DNA from: Rothia mucilaginosa
GTDB lineage: Bacteria; Actinomycetota; Actinomycetes; Actinomycetales; Micrococcaceae
Length of the DNA stretch: 64,000 bases
Direction: 5' to 3'
Assembly: GCF_019334805.1 (NCBI RefSeq)
Contig: NZ_CP079822.1
Span: 682,001-746,000 of the forward strand
Shown here in pieces: positions 41,595 through 49,900 of the stretch. Within the stretch, counting starts at the first letter, position 1. Each line of letters starts with the position of its first letter. A program made the position numbers and the translations under genes. The notes beneath the pieces are model-generated. The model was given only the letters and a program-made list of their open reading frames with translations, made no database searches and was not told where the DNA came from.

Positions 41595-42688
41595 TATGCC
41601 TCCAAAGTTTCAATCATTAGTTCAGCGATGCGGCGTGCCGGTTCCTTCTCGGGCTGAACCGGGGCGGGGGTGGGTTCGCTCCCCCACCGGTTCATGCCGT
41701 AGCGGTCCCAGAATTCCACAAGCCATGCCGGCGGTGCCGGGTGGTATACCCAGGCCGGGATGCCGCGGATAGCCGCCTCCAGCACACCGGTGGAGAAAAT
41801 CGACACGACGGGGTTCGGTACCTCGTTCAGAGGGGTTCCGGAACGATCGATGCGGATGCCTTCCTTCTCCCACAGCTTGTGGGTCAGTACCGACAGCTTG
41901 TCCTTCTCGCTCGGGTGCGGGCGGTAGATACCGCCGTACTTCTTCAGGAAGGAGTGCGCGGCGAAAGCGAAGGATGCTCGCGGCAGCTCGGCGCCGTGCA
42001 TCTGTCCCAGGAAGATCGGTTCCAGGTTGTTCTGCTTCTGCGCCTCAGCACCTGCTGCCTTCTGAGCCGCCAGGTAGAGTAGCTGCGAACCCACCGCGTG
42101 GGTGGTCACATCGCGGCGACCCGATGCCCAGAATTCCGCATCAGCTTCGCTGAAAGCCAGCAGGGTACATCCGACCGGTAGCGGCGGCGCCTGAGGCACC
42201 AGCAGACCGTGCTGAACCATCCAGTACTCAGCGCCGATAGCGCGAGAGAACTCATAGGCTGCTGCACCGCGTCCAAGGAACTGTGCGGCAGAAAGAACAA
42301 TACGAACATCCGGCAGGAGGCTCATCAGTTCGTCGCCCGAGATTTCCTGCTCAGACCAGTCCTTACGAGAGTAACGCGCGCTGGCGTACTGTCCGTCCAG
42401 GTACTCGCTAGCGTCCTCAGGAACCCACAGGGCAACATCGATAGCGTCCAGATGCTTGAGAGGCTCCAAGATTGCGTTGCGGTTCGTGGGAGAGAACGAA
42501 TCCATAACGATCAGCACTTGAGGCTTAGCACCGCGAGTGTACAGAAGACCGCGTACGGGTTCCTCCGCAACGGTCCGAGAACGTGCGGAGTCAAGAAGCG
42601 AATTCAGCTTGTATTTAGCCCACTTCAGCTTCTTTTGACGCCTCTGCCATGCCTGCCAGGCGTCCAAATCCAGAGGGTACTTAAGCAT
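41594..42688 (-). CDS. GT-B fold protein, candidate nonulosonic acid or phospho-sugar transferase
   Basis: Protein of 364 residues. ATG 42688 is chosen over upstream in-frame starts because GGGGAG lies eight bases before it. I do not recognise a standard GT family. Visible parts are QVLIVMDSFSPTNRNAILEPL (about 60-80), YWMVQHGLLVPQAPPLP (about 160-176), IYRPHPSEKDKLSVL (about 255-270) and VSIFSTGVLEAAIRGIPAWVYHP (about 292-314). A late RPHPSE plus S-T/S-x-x-E pattern is typical of CDP-glycerol and polysialyl-type transferases with a GT-B fold. Its overlap with neuA (TAATG) makes a CMP-nonulosonate transferase the best guess. It also overlaps the acyltransferase gene by eight bases. Confidence 0.62.
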   Translation of the reverse strand: MLKYPLDLDAWQAWQRRQKKLKWAKYKLNSLLDSARSRTVAEEPVRGLLYTRGAKPQVLIVMDSFSPTNRNAILEPLKHLDAIDVALWVPEDASEYLDGQYASARYSRKDWSEQEISGDELMSLLPDVRIVLSAAQFLGRGAAAYEFSRAIGAEYWMVQHGLLVPQAPPLPVGCTLLAFSEADAEFWASGRRDVTTHAVGSQLLYLAAQKAAGAEAQKQNNLEPIFLGQMHGAELPRASFAFAAHSFLKKYGGIYRPHPSEKDKLSVLTHKLWEKEGIRIDRSGTPLNEVPNPVVSIFSTGVLEAAIRGIPAWVYHPAPPAWLVEFWDRYGMNRWGSEPTPAPVQPEKEPARRIAELMIETLEA

Positions 42689-43247
42689 CCTGTTTCTCCC
42701 CTGAACGGACTCGAATAACGGTAGCCGGGATACCCACAGCCACGGCATTAGCCGGAATATCGCGGGTGACCACAGCTCCAGCACCAATCACAGCGCCGTC
42801 TCCGATAGTGACACCACCGAGCACAGACACATTCTGACCGAGGAAAACGCGATCACCAATCACGATGTCACCACCGGGCTGCACATCGTGCAGAGAGTCC
42901 AGAGGGTGCTCGCCAGAATTAACCATCACATTATCGGCAAAGACACAGTCCTTACCAATAGTCACATTCGATAGAGCGTGAATATGGCTACGGTGACCAA
43001 CGTAGGTACCGGAACCAATACGCAGAATACCGCCAGCTTCAGAAGCAATCCACGCATCCTCGTAGATTGCAATCTGGTCGCCAAGGTAGATGTTCTCTAC
43101 ACCGACCATGCGCAGGGGACGAACAAGAACAGTGCCCGAGCCGAAAGAGCCGAACGCTCGCGAGTACAAGGTCTTACCCAGCAGGTCTGCCATGTGCCAA
43201 CGCACACTCGGCATCTTGGTCACAATCTTAGAAAGGTTTAGGCCCAT
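42681..43247 (-). CDS. Hexapeptide-repeat acyltransferase (left-handed beta-helix)
   Basis: Protein of 188 residues, start ATG 43247 inside the end of the CgeB-like gene. The hexapeptide repeats (about 65-175) are plain: IYLGDQIAIYEDAWI, LRIGSGTYVGHRSHIH, VTIGKDCVFADNVMVNSG, IVIGDRVFLGQNVSVLGG, VTIGDGAVIGAGAVVTRDIP and NAVAVGIPATVI, as in WbbJ/CatB-type O-acetyltransferases. The active-site His could be H92 or H105 region (GHRSHIH, GEHPLD). It would transfer an acetyl or similar group to a sugar of the repeat unit or to the nonulosonic acid. Overlaps on both sides show a tightly packed operon. Confidence 0.88.
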   Translation of the reverse strand: MGLNLSKIVTKMPSVRWHMADLLGKTLYSRAFGSFGSGTVLVRPLRMVGVENIYLGDQIAIYEDAWIASEAGGILRIGSGTYVGHRSHIHALSNVTIGKDCVFADNVMVNSGEHPLDSLHDVQPGGDIVIGDRVFLGQNVSVLGGVTIGDGAVIGAGAVVTRDIPANAVAVGIPATVIRVRSGEKQDA

Positions 43248-44236
43248 AGCTGCTCCAAAATCTTTACACGCTGATCAAAAGTGTGCTCGGCCAAAGTACG
43301 CTTCTGACCGGCTTCACGAATCTGACGAGCCCACTTCGGCTCACGGAAAATGCGGGTACAAATCTCGATGAGCTCATCAATGCTCTCGTAGACCAGAACC
43401 TCTTCGCCAGGAATGTAGTAGCGATCCACGTCAGCGCGGTCAATCACCTGCAGAGCGCCCACGCCGGGAGCCTCAAAGGTGCGCATGGTGAAACCATCCT
43501 GGTTATTGTGGATGTTCAGCGTTGCCGGGGAGGACGCCATAATGCCGTACGCCTCGGAGCGGTCAACATCGCGACCTGCGGGCACGCCGGAGTCTTTGAA
43601 CTGCTTGGTGCGCAGAATGTCGTAGGGGTGGCGCGACCAGGCACGACCGTAGGCACGCACCGGCAGGCCAGCTGCGACCAGCGCCTGCAGGGTCTCCTCA
43701 CGGTTGGGGTACTTGGCGCCCACAAAGTTAATGGAGTCCTCGCGGACAGGAACAATCGGGCAGTGGGTGTCGTAGGCGTTCGGCATGTCGAGCACCTCGA
43801 ATCCCTGTTCACGCAGGTGCTGCGCATCCAGCGGGCTGTAGCTTGCCAGCGCGCCCAGGTGGTGCAGGTCCTCTTCGGTGTAGCTCATACGGCGCATTTC
43901 GTCGTACAGCCAGGTGCCGTAACGAACACCGGAAGTTTCCAGCAGATCCCACCATTCGCGGGAGAGCATATCGCCCTTAATGACCAGCACAATGTCGGGA
44001 CGGAACTCGTTGAAAGCATCGATAGCCTTACGGGTTGCCTGAGCCGCGAAGCTTTCAGGGCGGTACTTCTCGGGCAGCTCGTGGGCGAGCTTGTTGAGGA
44101 TGCGCTCGGGCAGAGTACCCGGGGCATCGTAGATGTGGGTGCGCACTTCGTATCCGTGCACTTCCAGGGATGCCTGAATTGCCTTCCAGTACCCGTGGAA
44201 TGCGGGCGAGAGCAGTAGAAGTTTGGGCTGAGTCAT
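43238..44236 (-). CDS. CgeB-like glycosyltransferase
   Basis: Protein of 332 residues, start ATG 44236. A hairpin-like AGGATTCAATCCT sits just upstream and no strong Shine-Dalgarno is seen. The protein follows the CgeB/spore-maturation family: LLLLSPAFHGYWKAIQASL at the N-terminus, PDIVLVIKGDMLSREWW, SYSPLDAQHLREQGF, VGAKYPNREETLQAL and the C-terminal TMRTFEAPGVGALQVIDR donor site (E-A-P-G). These are GT-B enzymes of the GT1/GT4 superfamily, soluble and cytoplasmic. It is part of cluster II, and its product overlaps the acyltransferase gene by ten bases. Confidence 0.87.
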   Translation of the reverse strand: MTQPKLLLLSPAFHGYWKAIQASLEVHGYEVRTHIYDAPGTLPERILNKLAHELPEKYRPESFAAQATRKAIDAFNEFRPDIVLVIKGDMLSREWWDLLETSGVRYGTWLYDEMRRMSYTEEDLHHLGALASYSPLDAQHLREQGFEVLDMPNAYDTHCPIVPVREDSINFVGAKYPNREETLQALVAAGLPVRAYGRAWSRHPYDILRTKQFKDSGVPAGRDVDRSEAYGIMASSPATLNIHNNQDGFTMRTFEAPGVGALQVIDRADVDRYYIPGEEVLVYESIDELIEICTRIFREPKWARQIREAGQKRTLAEHTFDQRVKILEQLWA

Positions 44237-44460
44237 ATGAGGATTGAATCCTGTCGGCGTTTGCTATACGAACCCGCAGGGCAAAACCGTGCGGTGCTAT
44301 GTGTTGGAGTGAAGCAGAGAGGCACGTTTCAAGCAGAGTTCGCGCTCAAACATACCTACTAAAATTTTACAACGAAAGCAGAAGATGACACATGCTTACG
44401 CAGTGTGTCACCTCCAACGTTTAGCCATGGGGCGTTCCGTTCGGGGTGCGGACGCTACAG

Positions 44461-45381
44461 CTAGTTTTCGCGGCGCTCGGCCTTGGCGATGCGCTCCAGT
44501 TCGGTGGCGAGGAAGCCACGAGCGTCTACGTCCTTATTGCGCAGCGCACGCACAGAGTTCACGAGGAAGTTCGCGTAGCTGGTCGCACGTAGGGCTACGG
44601 ACAGCTTCTTTTCCCAGCCCCACTTGTCGGCGTAGATGAAGCGTGCGGTGGTCAGCCACTGGATGCGACGCTCCGAGGGCGAAGATCCGCCGCCCTCGTG
44701 GGTAACGGTCACCGAGGGGATCAGGTAGCGGTCCACGCCGGCCTGCGAAAGGCGGTACTGGAAGTCCACCTCTTCGCTGTTCATGTAGAAGCGCTCGTCC
44801 ATGCCGCCGAGGCGGTTGAACACGGCGCGAGGCACAACCATGCAGGCACCCACAACCCAGTCGACCTTCGCGTCGGAGGTTCCGGTGCAGGCCTCAACGT
44901 CGTGTCCAACGCCGCGGTGCCACCAGTTAGTCGGCTTGAAGCGAGCCAGCGGGGTGAACCATTCCCAGGCGATGTGTCCGGCGGTGGGGAACTTGCGGGC
45001 CACCCACTGCTGCTGGCCGTCGTGGCCGATGACCTGCGGGCTGGCCAGAACCTGGCCGTGTGCCTCGGTTGCGGCGAGCATGCGGGAGATGAAGGTGTCA
45101 TCCAGCTCCAGGTCGCTGTTGAGGATGAACACCCACTCGCCGGTTGCGGCGGCTACGCCGGAGTTCACGGCCTTACCGAAGCCGCCGTTGACGGCACGGC
45201 GCACGACGGTCACGCCCTCAACCTCGGGGAAGGGAACGGGCGAGACGTCGTCCGAAACGACGATCTCGACATCGGAGGGGTCAATCCCCTTCTGCGCGCG
45301 GAGGGTGTCAATGATGGCAAGAACCGGTTCCGGCTCGCCGTAAAACGGGATAACCGCAGATACGCGGGGAGTATGAGTCAC
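44461..45381 (-). CDS. Glycosyltransferase family 2 protein, first gene of the cluster II operon after the exporter
   Basis: GT-A enzyme of 306 residues. The start is GTG 45381 with AAAGGA eight bases upstream. It shows SAVIPFYGEPEPVLAIIDTL, the DD in VVSDDVSPV, RAVNGGFGKAVNSGVAAATG, the metal-binding LNSDLELDDTF and ACMVVPRAVFNRLGGMDERF (about 195-215), the layout of rhamnosyltransferase WbbL-type GT2 enzymes. Rhamnose transfer is therefore a reasonable guess, given the dTDP-rhamnose genes near by, but is not proven. A hairpin (45435-45477) separates it from the ABC exporter gene. The 224-base gap to the CgeB-like gene is the largest in the operon. Confidence 0.88.
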   Translation of the reverse strand: MTHTPRVSAVIPFYGEPEPVLAIIDTLRAQKGIDPSDVEIVVSDDVSPVPFPEVEGVTVVRRAVNGGFGKAVNSGVAAATGEWVFILNSDLELDDTFISRMLAATEAHGQVLASPQVIGHDGQQQWVARKFPTAGHIAWEWFTPLARFKPTNWWHRGVGHDVEACTGTSDAKVDWVVGACMVVPRAVFNRLGGMDERFYMNSEEVDFQYRLSQAGVDRYLIPSVTVTHEGGGSSPSERRIQWLTTARFIYADKWGWEKKLSVALRATSYANFLVNSVRALRNKDVDARGFLATELERIAKAERREN

Positions 45382-45434
45382 AATATGTCCTTTGAGTGAG
45401 GCGCCTGAAAATCACAAGCTATAGAAGGCTAAAG

Positions 45435-45477
45435 ATGGGGGCGACCGTACTTAACTGCTGCATACGATCACCCCCAT
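45435..45477 (-). terminator. Terminator after the ABC exporter gene
   Basis: On the minus strand the arms (45463-45477 with 45435-45449, core ATGGGGG) pair over 15 positions, with two G-U pairs; CTTTAG follows. It is 9 bases after the exporter stop. Partial read-through into the GT2 gene is possible. Confidence 0.7.
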
Positions 45478-45485
45478 AGTTTCAA

Positions 45486-47303
45486 TTAATCGGGCAGCTG
45501 GCCCAGGCGAACGAGGTTCGCGAATTCTTCGTTGGCCGCCTGAACTTCCTTGAAAGTTCCCTTATTAGCGATGCGGCCCTGAGAGAGGTACACCAGCTGG
45601 TCAACGTTGCGCACCGTGGAAAGACGGTGAGCCACGATAATCACGGTAATCTCCTTGGAGATACGGTTAATGGTCTGAGTGATCTTGTGCTCAGTCTCAT
45701 TATCCAGTGCACTGGTTGCCTCATCCATGACCAGCAGGCTCGGGTTGCGGTACATCGCACGCGCAATACCCACACGCTGACGCTGACCACCGGAGAGGCG
45801 GTTACCGTTCTCACCAATCGAAGTGTTGATGCCGTCTTCCAGAGTCTCGACAACGGGCATCAACTCTGCCAGCTCAAGGCAGTAGCGTACACGATCGTCA
45901 TCAATGTGCTTGTCGGGGATACCGAAAGCAATAGCCTCACGCAGAGTACCGCTGCCCAGGTAGGGATCCTGAGGGACATAACCAATCTTCTGGTACCAGG
46001 AATGCAGGTCAGTATGGATGTCCTTACCCTGACTAGAAATCGTGCCGCTCGTCGGGGTCAACAGACCAAGGATTAGGTCAACCAGGGTAGTCTTACCCGA
46101 GCCGGAACCACCAACGAAAGCAACCGAGGTACCAGCCGGCACATCCAGCTGAATGTCCTTGAGAACATCCTTATCACCATCCGGGTAACGGTAAACCAGG
46201 TTATCAATCTGAACATCCACGGGCTCAATACTCGAGTTGATGATGGTTGCCGGATCAATTTCATCCTTGAATTCAACCATCTGCAGGCGCTGCTCTTCCG
46301 GGCTCATCGATCGGATGACCTTAGCAACCTCTTCACTAGCGAACTCGTTCGCGCGAATACCGCCCAGGGAAGCAATCATACGGGTAGCGTTCGGAAGGAT
46401 GCGGATACAGGCGGTTGCAAAAAGCATGAGGGAAGGAAGACCATCAGCACCCTGAGTCGAGGTCACCAGAGCCAGCAGACCAGCGATACCCACGATAAAA
46501 ATAATTTCAAGGGAGTACTTGGGGAAGTCATTCAGGAACGAGAGGTTAACATCGCTTTTAACACTTCGTACTGCGGGCTCGCGGTACTGCTCGATAGCAG
46601 CCTTGTGTGCATTCGTAATACGAATTTCACGGAAGCCCCTGATGTCATCCAGGAGGAAGCGCAAAGCGTCCCGGCCCGCACGTGCCGTTATCTCACCATA
46701 CTTCGCGTTACCGCGGCGCAAGAAGAACTGCATGACAGCAATGGTGATGCCGAAGTATGCGAAAGCGATCAGCGCCGGAACCGGCATGACGCAAAGAATC
46801 ATGATGAGCAACACGATGATAGACAGGAAATCGCCCACAAAGTTAATAATCGATCCCACAAAACCGCGGTATGCAAACACCACGTAGGTGCTAATCAGGT
46901 ATGCGGTTTCTTCAGGCTGAGACTTCTTGTGGTTGAAGTAGCTATCCTTCATGTAATGATTGAGGATTGTCGTCGACGTCGCCAACTGCTGGTAACCGGT
47001 AAATTTCAGGCTCCAGCGCTTAAAGAGGAGCGCAGCAACACCCTTAATAACAAAGGCGAGCACCAGAACGATACCCAGGTAGACCACCAATTCAGAACGC
47101 TGAGGGTTGCCGAAGATATCGGAAAGTACAGCCAGGTAACCGGTAAGTTCCGCACCCATCGCAATATTCACAATGGGAAGGATGGCTGCAACACCGATCA
47201 TTTCCATCAAAGATAGGAGGAACAGACCGATCAGGTTAAAGACAAGCAGCGTAAAGCTTCGTCCCGGGAAAAGCAAGCGAAGCTTAGTGTAAATACTCTT
47301 CAT
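45486..47303 (-). CDS. ABC exporter, fused membrane and ATPase domains (MsbA-like)
   Basis: Half-transporter of 605 residues. ATG 47303 is preferred because CGAGGACC lies before it; an in-frame ATG 60 bases upstream has no such site. Six TM helices occupy about 20-320 (LLVFNLIGLFLLSLMEMIG, VVYLGIVLVLAFVIKGVAAL and so on). The ATPase has Walker A GGSGSGKTTLVDLILG (about 411-426), the signature LSGGQRQRVGIARA, Walker B LLVMDEATSALD and the H-loop IVAHRLSTV. It would work as a homodimer and export a lipid-linked substrate. A role in glycan or glycolipid export is likely from context, but peptide or drug export cannot be excluded. It heads the minus-strand cluster II, before a partial terminator. 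Confidence 0.9.
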   Translation of the reverse strand: MKSIYTKLRLLFPGRSFTLLVFNLIGLFLLSLMEMIGVAAILPIVNIAMGAELTGYLAVLSDIFGNPQRSELVVYLGIVLVLAFVIKGVAALLFKRWSLKFTGYQQLATSTTILNHYMKDSYFNHKKSQPEETAYLISTYVVFAYRGFVGSIINFVGDFLSIIVLLIMILCVMPVPALIAFAYFGITIAVMQFFLRRGNAKYGEITARAGRDALRFLLDDIRGFREIRITNAHKAAIEQYREPAVRSVKSDVNLSFLNDFPKYSLEIIFIVGIAGLLALVTSTQGADGLPSLMLFATACIRILPNATRMIASLGGIRANEFASEEVAKVIRSMSPEEQRLQMVEFKDEIDPATIINSSIEPVDVQIDNLVYRYPDGDKDVLKDIQLDVPAGTSVAFVGGSGSGKTTLVDLILGLLTPTSGTISSQGKDIHTDLHSWYQKIGYVPQDPYLGSGTLREAIAFGIPDKHIDDDRVRYCLELAELMPVVETLEDGINTSIGENGNRLSGGQRQRVGIARAMYRNPSLLVMDEATSALDNETEHKITQTINRISKEITVIIVAHRLSTVRNVDQLVYLSQGRIANKGTFKEVQAANEEFANLVRLGQLPD

Positions 47304-47625
47304 TGGTCCTCGTTGGTGAGTGTTTGCACTGGCTTCCGAGTGAGAAGAAGCCCAGCATTTCACGCCAATTCTAGCATGTGACCTCTAAACCCTTTCGACA
47401 TAAAGTTTGTACTTTAGGTCATCATCACGTCCCCAGGTTGAAGCTTTCAGAGCGACCTACGATAAAGATGCGTTGGACGAGACCGTAGGGTATTCGCCAC
47501 ACCCGAGATTCAGAGACCTTTGAAGAGTCAAGCAACTCGGTATGATAGATACTATTCGTTCAACTTCACCCGACACTTCCGGCTTCCCTGTTCACCGTTG
47601 GGTACGTCAAGAGAAAAGGCTTTTG
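47304..47625. other. Divergent intergenic region between ABC exporter and tyrosine phosphatase genes
   Basis: About 322 bases holding promoters for both directions. A short inverted repeat TAAAGT-TTGT-ACTTTA (about 47401-47414) is the only symmetric element seen. An in-frame ATG at 47542 for the phosphatase has no ribosome binding site and is not used. No gene is supported here. Confidence 0.45.
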
Positions 47626-48792
47626 ATGGGCATCTTCAACATCAAGTCCTTGAAGGACAAGTACACCCGGGGCTCCGCAGAGGAGATCACCGACTCCTCC
47701 AAGGCCCCCGAAACCACCGCGACCACTGCGCCGGCATCCGCCCCCTCCATCGCGGAAGGGGTCCGCTCGCTGATCCAGAACAACCCCGATCTGGCAGGCA
47801 AGAACCGCCGCGGGGCCGCCCAGCGCTCCATGGTCCCTTCGGGTTCGCTCCGCGAAGTCATGGGCGAGTATGAAGCTCACTCCCCCGCCGAGGTCGCCGC
47901 CCAGACGCCCCTTCCCAAAGCATCCGAGCCTTCCCGCGCCGAAGAAATCTCTGAGGACGGCACCGTCACCATTGATGCGCAGCCGCTGAACCTCACCGAA
48001 ACCTCGGGTACCGCCGCTGATATACTCCCCCTGGACGAACCGTCTGCAGAGGACTCTTCCTCACGCTCCGTTCACGTCGAGGAACACCACACACCCACTG
48101 TCGCTTCGGGTGTTCTGGCCGACACCGCAGAAGAGCCTTCTCCGGCAGCCCCCGCGGCACGTGAGGAGACCGCAAGCGCCCCGCGGGGTGAACGCGAACG
48201 CACCCCGCTGTTCAAGCTCTCCCCCGGTACCTTCACCCGCAGCGGCGCACACGACACCGACGGCCCCTTCCAGGCGCTCTTCGTGTGCACCGGCAACATC
48301 GCCCGTAGTGCCTCCGGCGAAGTCATTTCCAAGCACCTGGCTGCCGAGTACGGCCTGGGGGATAAATGGACCTTCGCCAGCGCCGGTACCGGCGCGCTGG
48401 TCGGTCAGGGCGTGTACGAGCTCATCGCCAACGAGCTCATCGAGCGTGGCTACAACCCCGAGGGTTTCGCCTCCCGTCAGCTGACCGAGGAGATCATTAA
48501 GAACGCGACCATCATCCTGGTCGCGGAGAAGGTGCACGCCGACTGGATCGTGCGCGAGTGGCCCCAGTACCACTCCAAGATCGTGCTGCTCAAGCAGGCT
48601 GCTCGCCTTCGTGAGGAAGCGCGCCGTGCCGAGCCGCTCTCCTATCTCTACTCCTACGGTGGCACTCCCCTCGCGAGCGATAAGCTCGAGGACCCCTACC
48701 GTCGAGGCCCGGCCGCCGCGAAGAAGGCCGTAGACGAGGTTGAAGAGTCGCTACGCGTGATTCTGCCGTGGCTGGCGCGAGCCCACCGCTAA
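47626..48792 (+). CDS. Low-molecular-weight protein-tyrosine phosphatase with long N-terminal extension
   Basis: Protein of 388 residues. ATG 47626 is preferred, with AAAAGG eight bases upstream. The first 210 residues are acidic, Ser/Thr/Pro-rich and probably disordered. The C-terminal domain (about 213-388) is an LMW-PTP: VCTGNIARSASGEVI holds the CX5RS active site (Cys at about residue 223), and LEDPYRRGP holds the general-acid Asp. An extra RLREEARRAEPLSYLYSYG insert precedes that loop. In Gram-positive capsule systems such enzymes reverse BY-kinase autophosphorylation; the BY-kinase here is encoded 16 kb away at 29724. The gene is divergent from the exporter and convergent with prs. The long N-terminal region is unlike standard ~150-residue LMW-PTPs. 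Confidence 0.88.
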   Translation: MGIFNIKSLKDKYTRGSAEEITDSSKAPETTATTAPASAPSIAEGVRSLIQNNPDLAGKNRRGAAQRSMVPSGSLREVMGEYEAHSPAEVAAQTPLPKASEPSRAEEISEDGTVTIDAQPLNLTETSGTAADILPLDEPSAEDSSSRSVHVEEHHTPTVASGVLADTAEEPSPAAPAAREETASAPRGERERTPLFKLSPGTFTRSGAHDTDGPFQALFVCTGNIARSASGEVISKHLAAEYGLGDKWTFASAGTGALVGQGVYELIANELIERGYNPEGFASRQLTEEIIKNATIILVAEKVHADWIVREWPQYHSKIVLLKQAARLREEARRAEPLSYLYSYGGTPLASDKLEDPYRRGPAAAKKAVDEVEESLRVILPWLARAHR

Positions 48793-48841
48793 ATCTCCGC
48801 AATACAGAATCTGCAGGGGTCTGCCCCCCTCAGAAATGTAG

Positions 48842-48881
48842 AAAATCCCCCGCTACCACAACCGTGGTAGCGGGGGATTTT
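48842..48881. terminator. Bidirectional terminator between phosphatase gene and prs
   Basis: AAAATCCCCCGCTACCAC (48842-48859) pairs perfectly with GTGGTAGCGGGGGATTTT (48864-48881), loop AACC, giving T-runs on both strands. Confidence 0.93.
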
Positions 48882-48899
48882 CTACAGCCTATTCAAGCC

Positions 48900-49880
48900 C
48901 TAGTGATCGAAAATCTCGGTCACGGAGCCCTCGTCAAAGACCTCGCGAATAGCGCGAGCGATGAGGGGCGCGATGGAGAGAACGGTCAGGTTCTCGAAGC
49001 GCTTTTCCTCCGGGACGGGCAGGGTGTTGGTCACCACGACCTCGACCGCACCGCACTCGGACAGACGCTCAACGGCGGGATCGGAGAGAACCGGGTGGGT
49101 TGCCGCGATGATAACTTCCTTCGCGCCCTTATCCATGAGAACCTTCACAGCGCCAGCAATGGTGCCGCCGGTGTCAATCATGTCGTCAATCAGCACGCAG
49201 GTACGGCCCTCGATGTCACCCACGACAGTCTTAGAAACAGCCTGGTTGGGGACGTTGATGTCGCGGGTCTTGTGCACGAACGCCAGGGGTGCGCCGTCCA
49301 GCAAATCAGCCCAGTGCTCAGCCACACGCACACGACCGGTATCCGGAGAAACCACGGTCACGTTCGACAGATCCTCAACGCGCTCACGGATGTGCTTAGC
49401 CAGCACCGGAATTGCGAACAGGTGATCCAGCGGACCGTCGAAGAAACCCTGAATCTGCGAAGTGTGCAGGTCCACGCACATCAGGCGGTCAGCACCAGCA
49501 GTCTTGTACAGGTCCGAGATCAGACGTGCCGAGATAGGCTCACGGCCCTTGTGCTTCTTGTCCTGACGAGCATAGGGGTAGAAAGGAGACACCACGGTAA
49601 TAGAGCGAGCAGATGCACGCTTGAGTGCATCAATCATAATGAGCTGCTCCATGAGCCATTCGTTGATGGGTGCCGGGTGCGACTGAATCACGAAAGCGTC
49701 CGCACCGCGCACCGACTCCTCAAAACGGACGTAGGTCTCGCCATTGGCGAAGGTGTATGCGGAGGTGGGCAGCAGGTCGTGGTCAAGAGCCTGTGCGATC
49801 TCCTCGGCAAGCTTGGGGTGTGCTCGACCGGAGACCACTACAAGCTTGCGCTCACCGGGGTTGGTAATCTCGCTACTCAT
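48900..49880 (-). CDS. prs: Ribose-phosphate pyrophosphokinase
   Basis: Protein of 326 residues, start ATG 49880 after GAGGAAAG. It has the class I PRPP synthase marks: FANGETYVRFEESVRG, VVSPFYPYARQDKKHKGREP (ATP loop), the signature VDLHTSQIQGFFDGPLDHL (about 140-158) and the PRPP-binding CVLIDDMIDTGGTIAGA (about 230-246). It makes PRPP from ribose-5-phosphate and ATP for nucleotide, His and Trp synthesis. It follows glmU by 20 bases on the same strand. In related actinobacteria rplY comes next. Confidence 0.98.
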   Translation of the reverse strand: MSSEITNPGERKLVVVSGRAHPKLAEEIAQALDHDLLPTSAYTFANGETYVRFEESVRGADAFVIQSHPAPINEWLMEQLIMIDALKRASARSITVVSPFYPYARQDKKHKGREPISARLISDLYKTAGADRLMCVDLHTSQIQGFFDGPLDHLFAIPVLAKHIRERVEDLSNVTVVSPDTGRVRVAEHWADLLDGAPLAFVHKTRDINVPNQAVSKTVVGDIEGRTCVLIDDMIDTGGTIAGAVKVLMDKGAKEVIIAATHPVLSDPAVERLSECGAVEVVVTNTLPVPEEKRFENLTVLSIAPLIARAIREVFDEGSVTEIFDH

Positions 49881-49900
49881 GGTGTTGTTCTTTCCTCGAA

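Noticed and set aside
44383-44412. Small hairpin (TGACACA/TGTGTCA) between the CgeB-like and GT2 genes
   Set aside because: Only seven pairs, no T-run, and on the wrong side of a tight operon; too weak to call a terminator.
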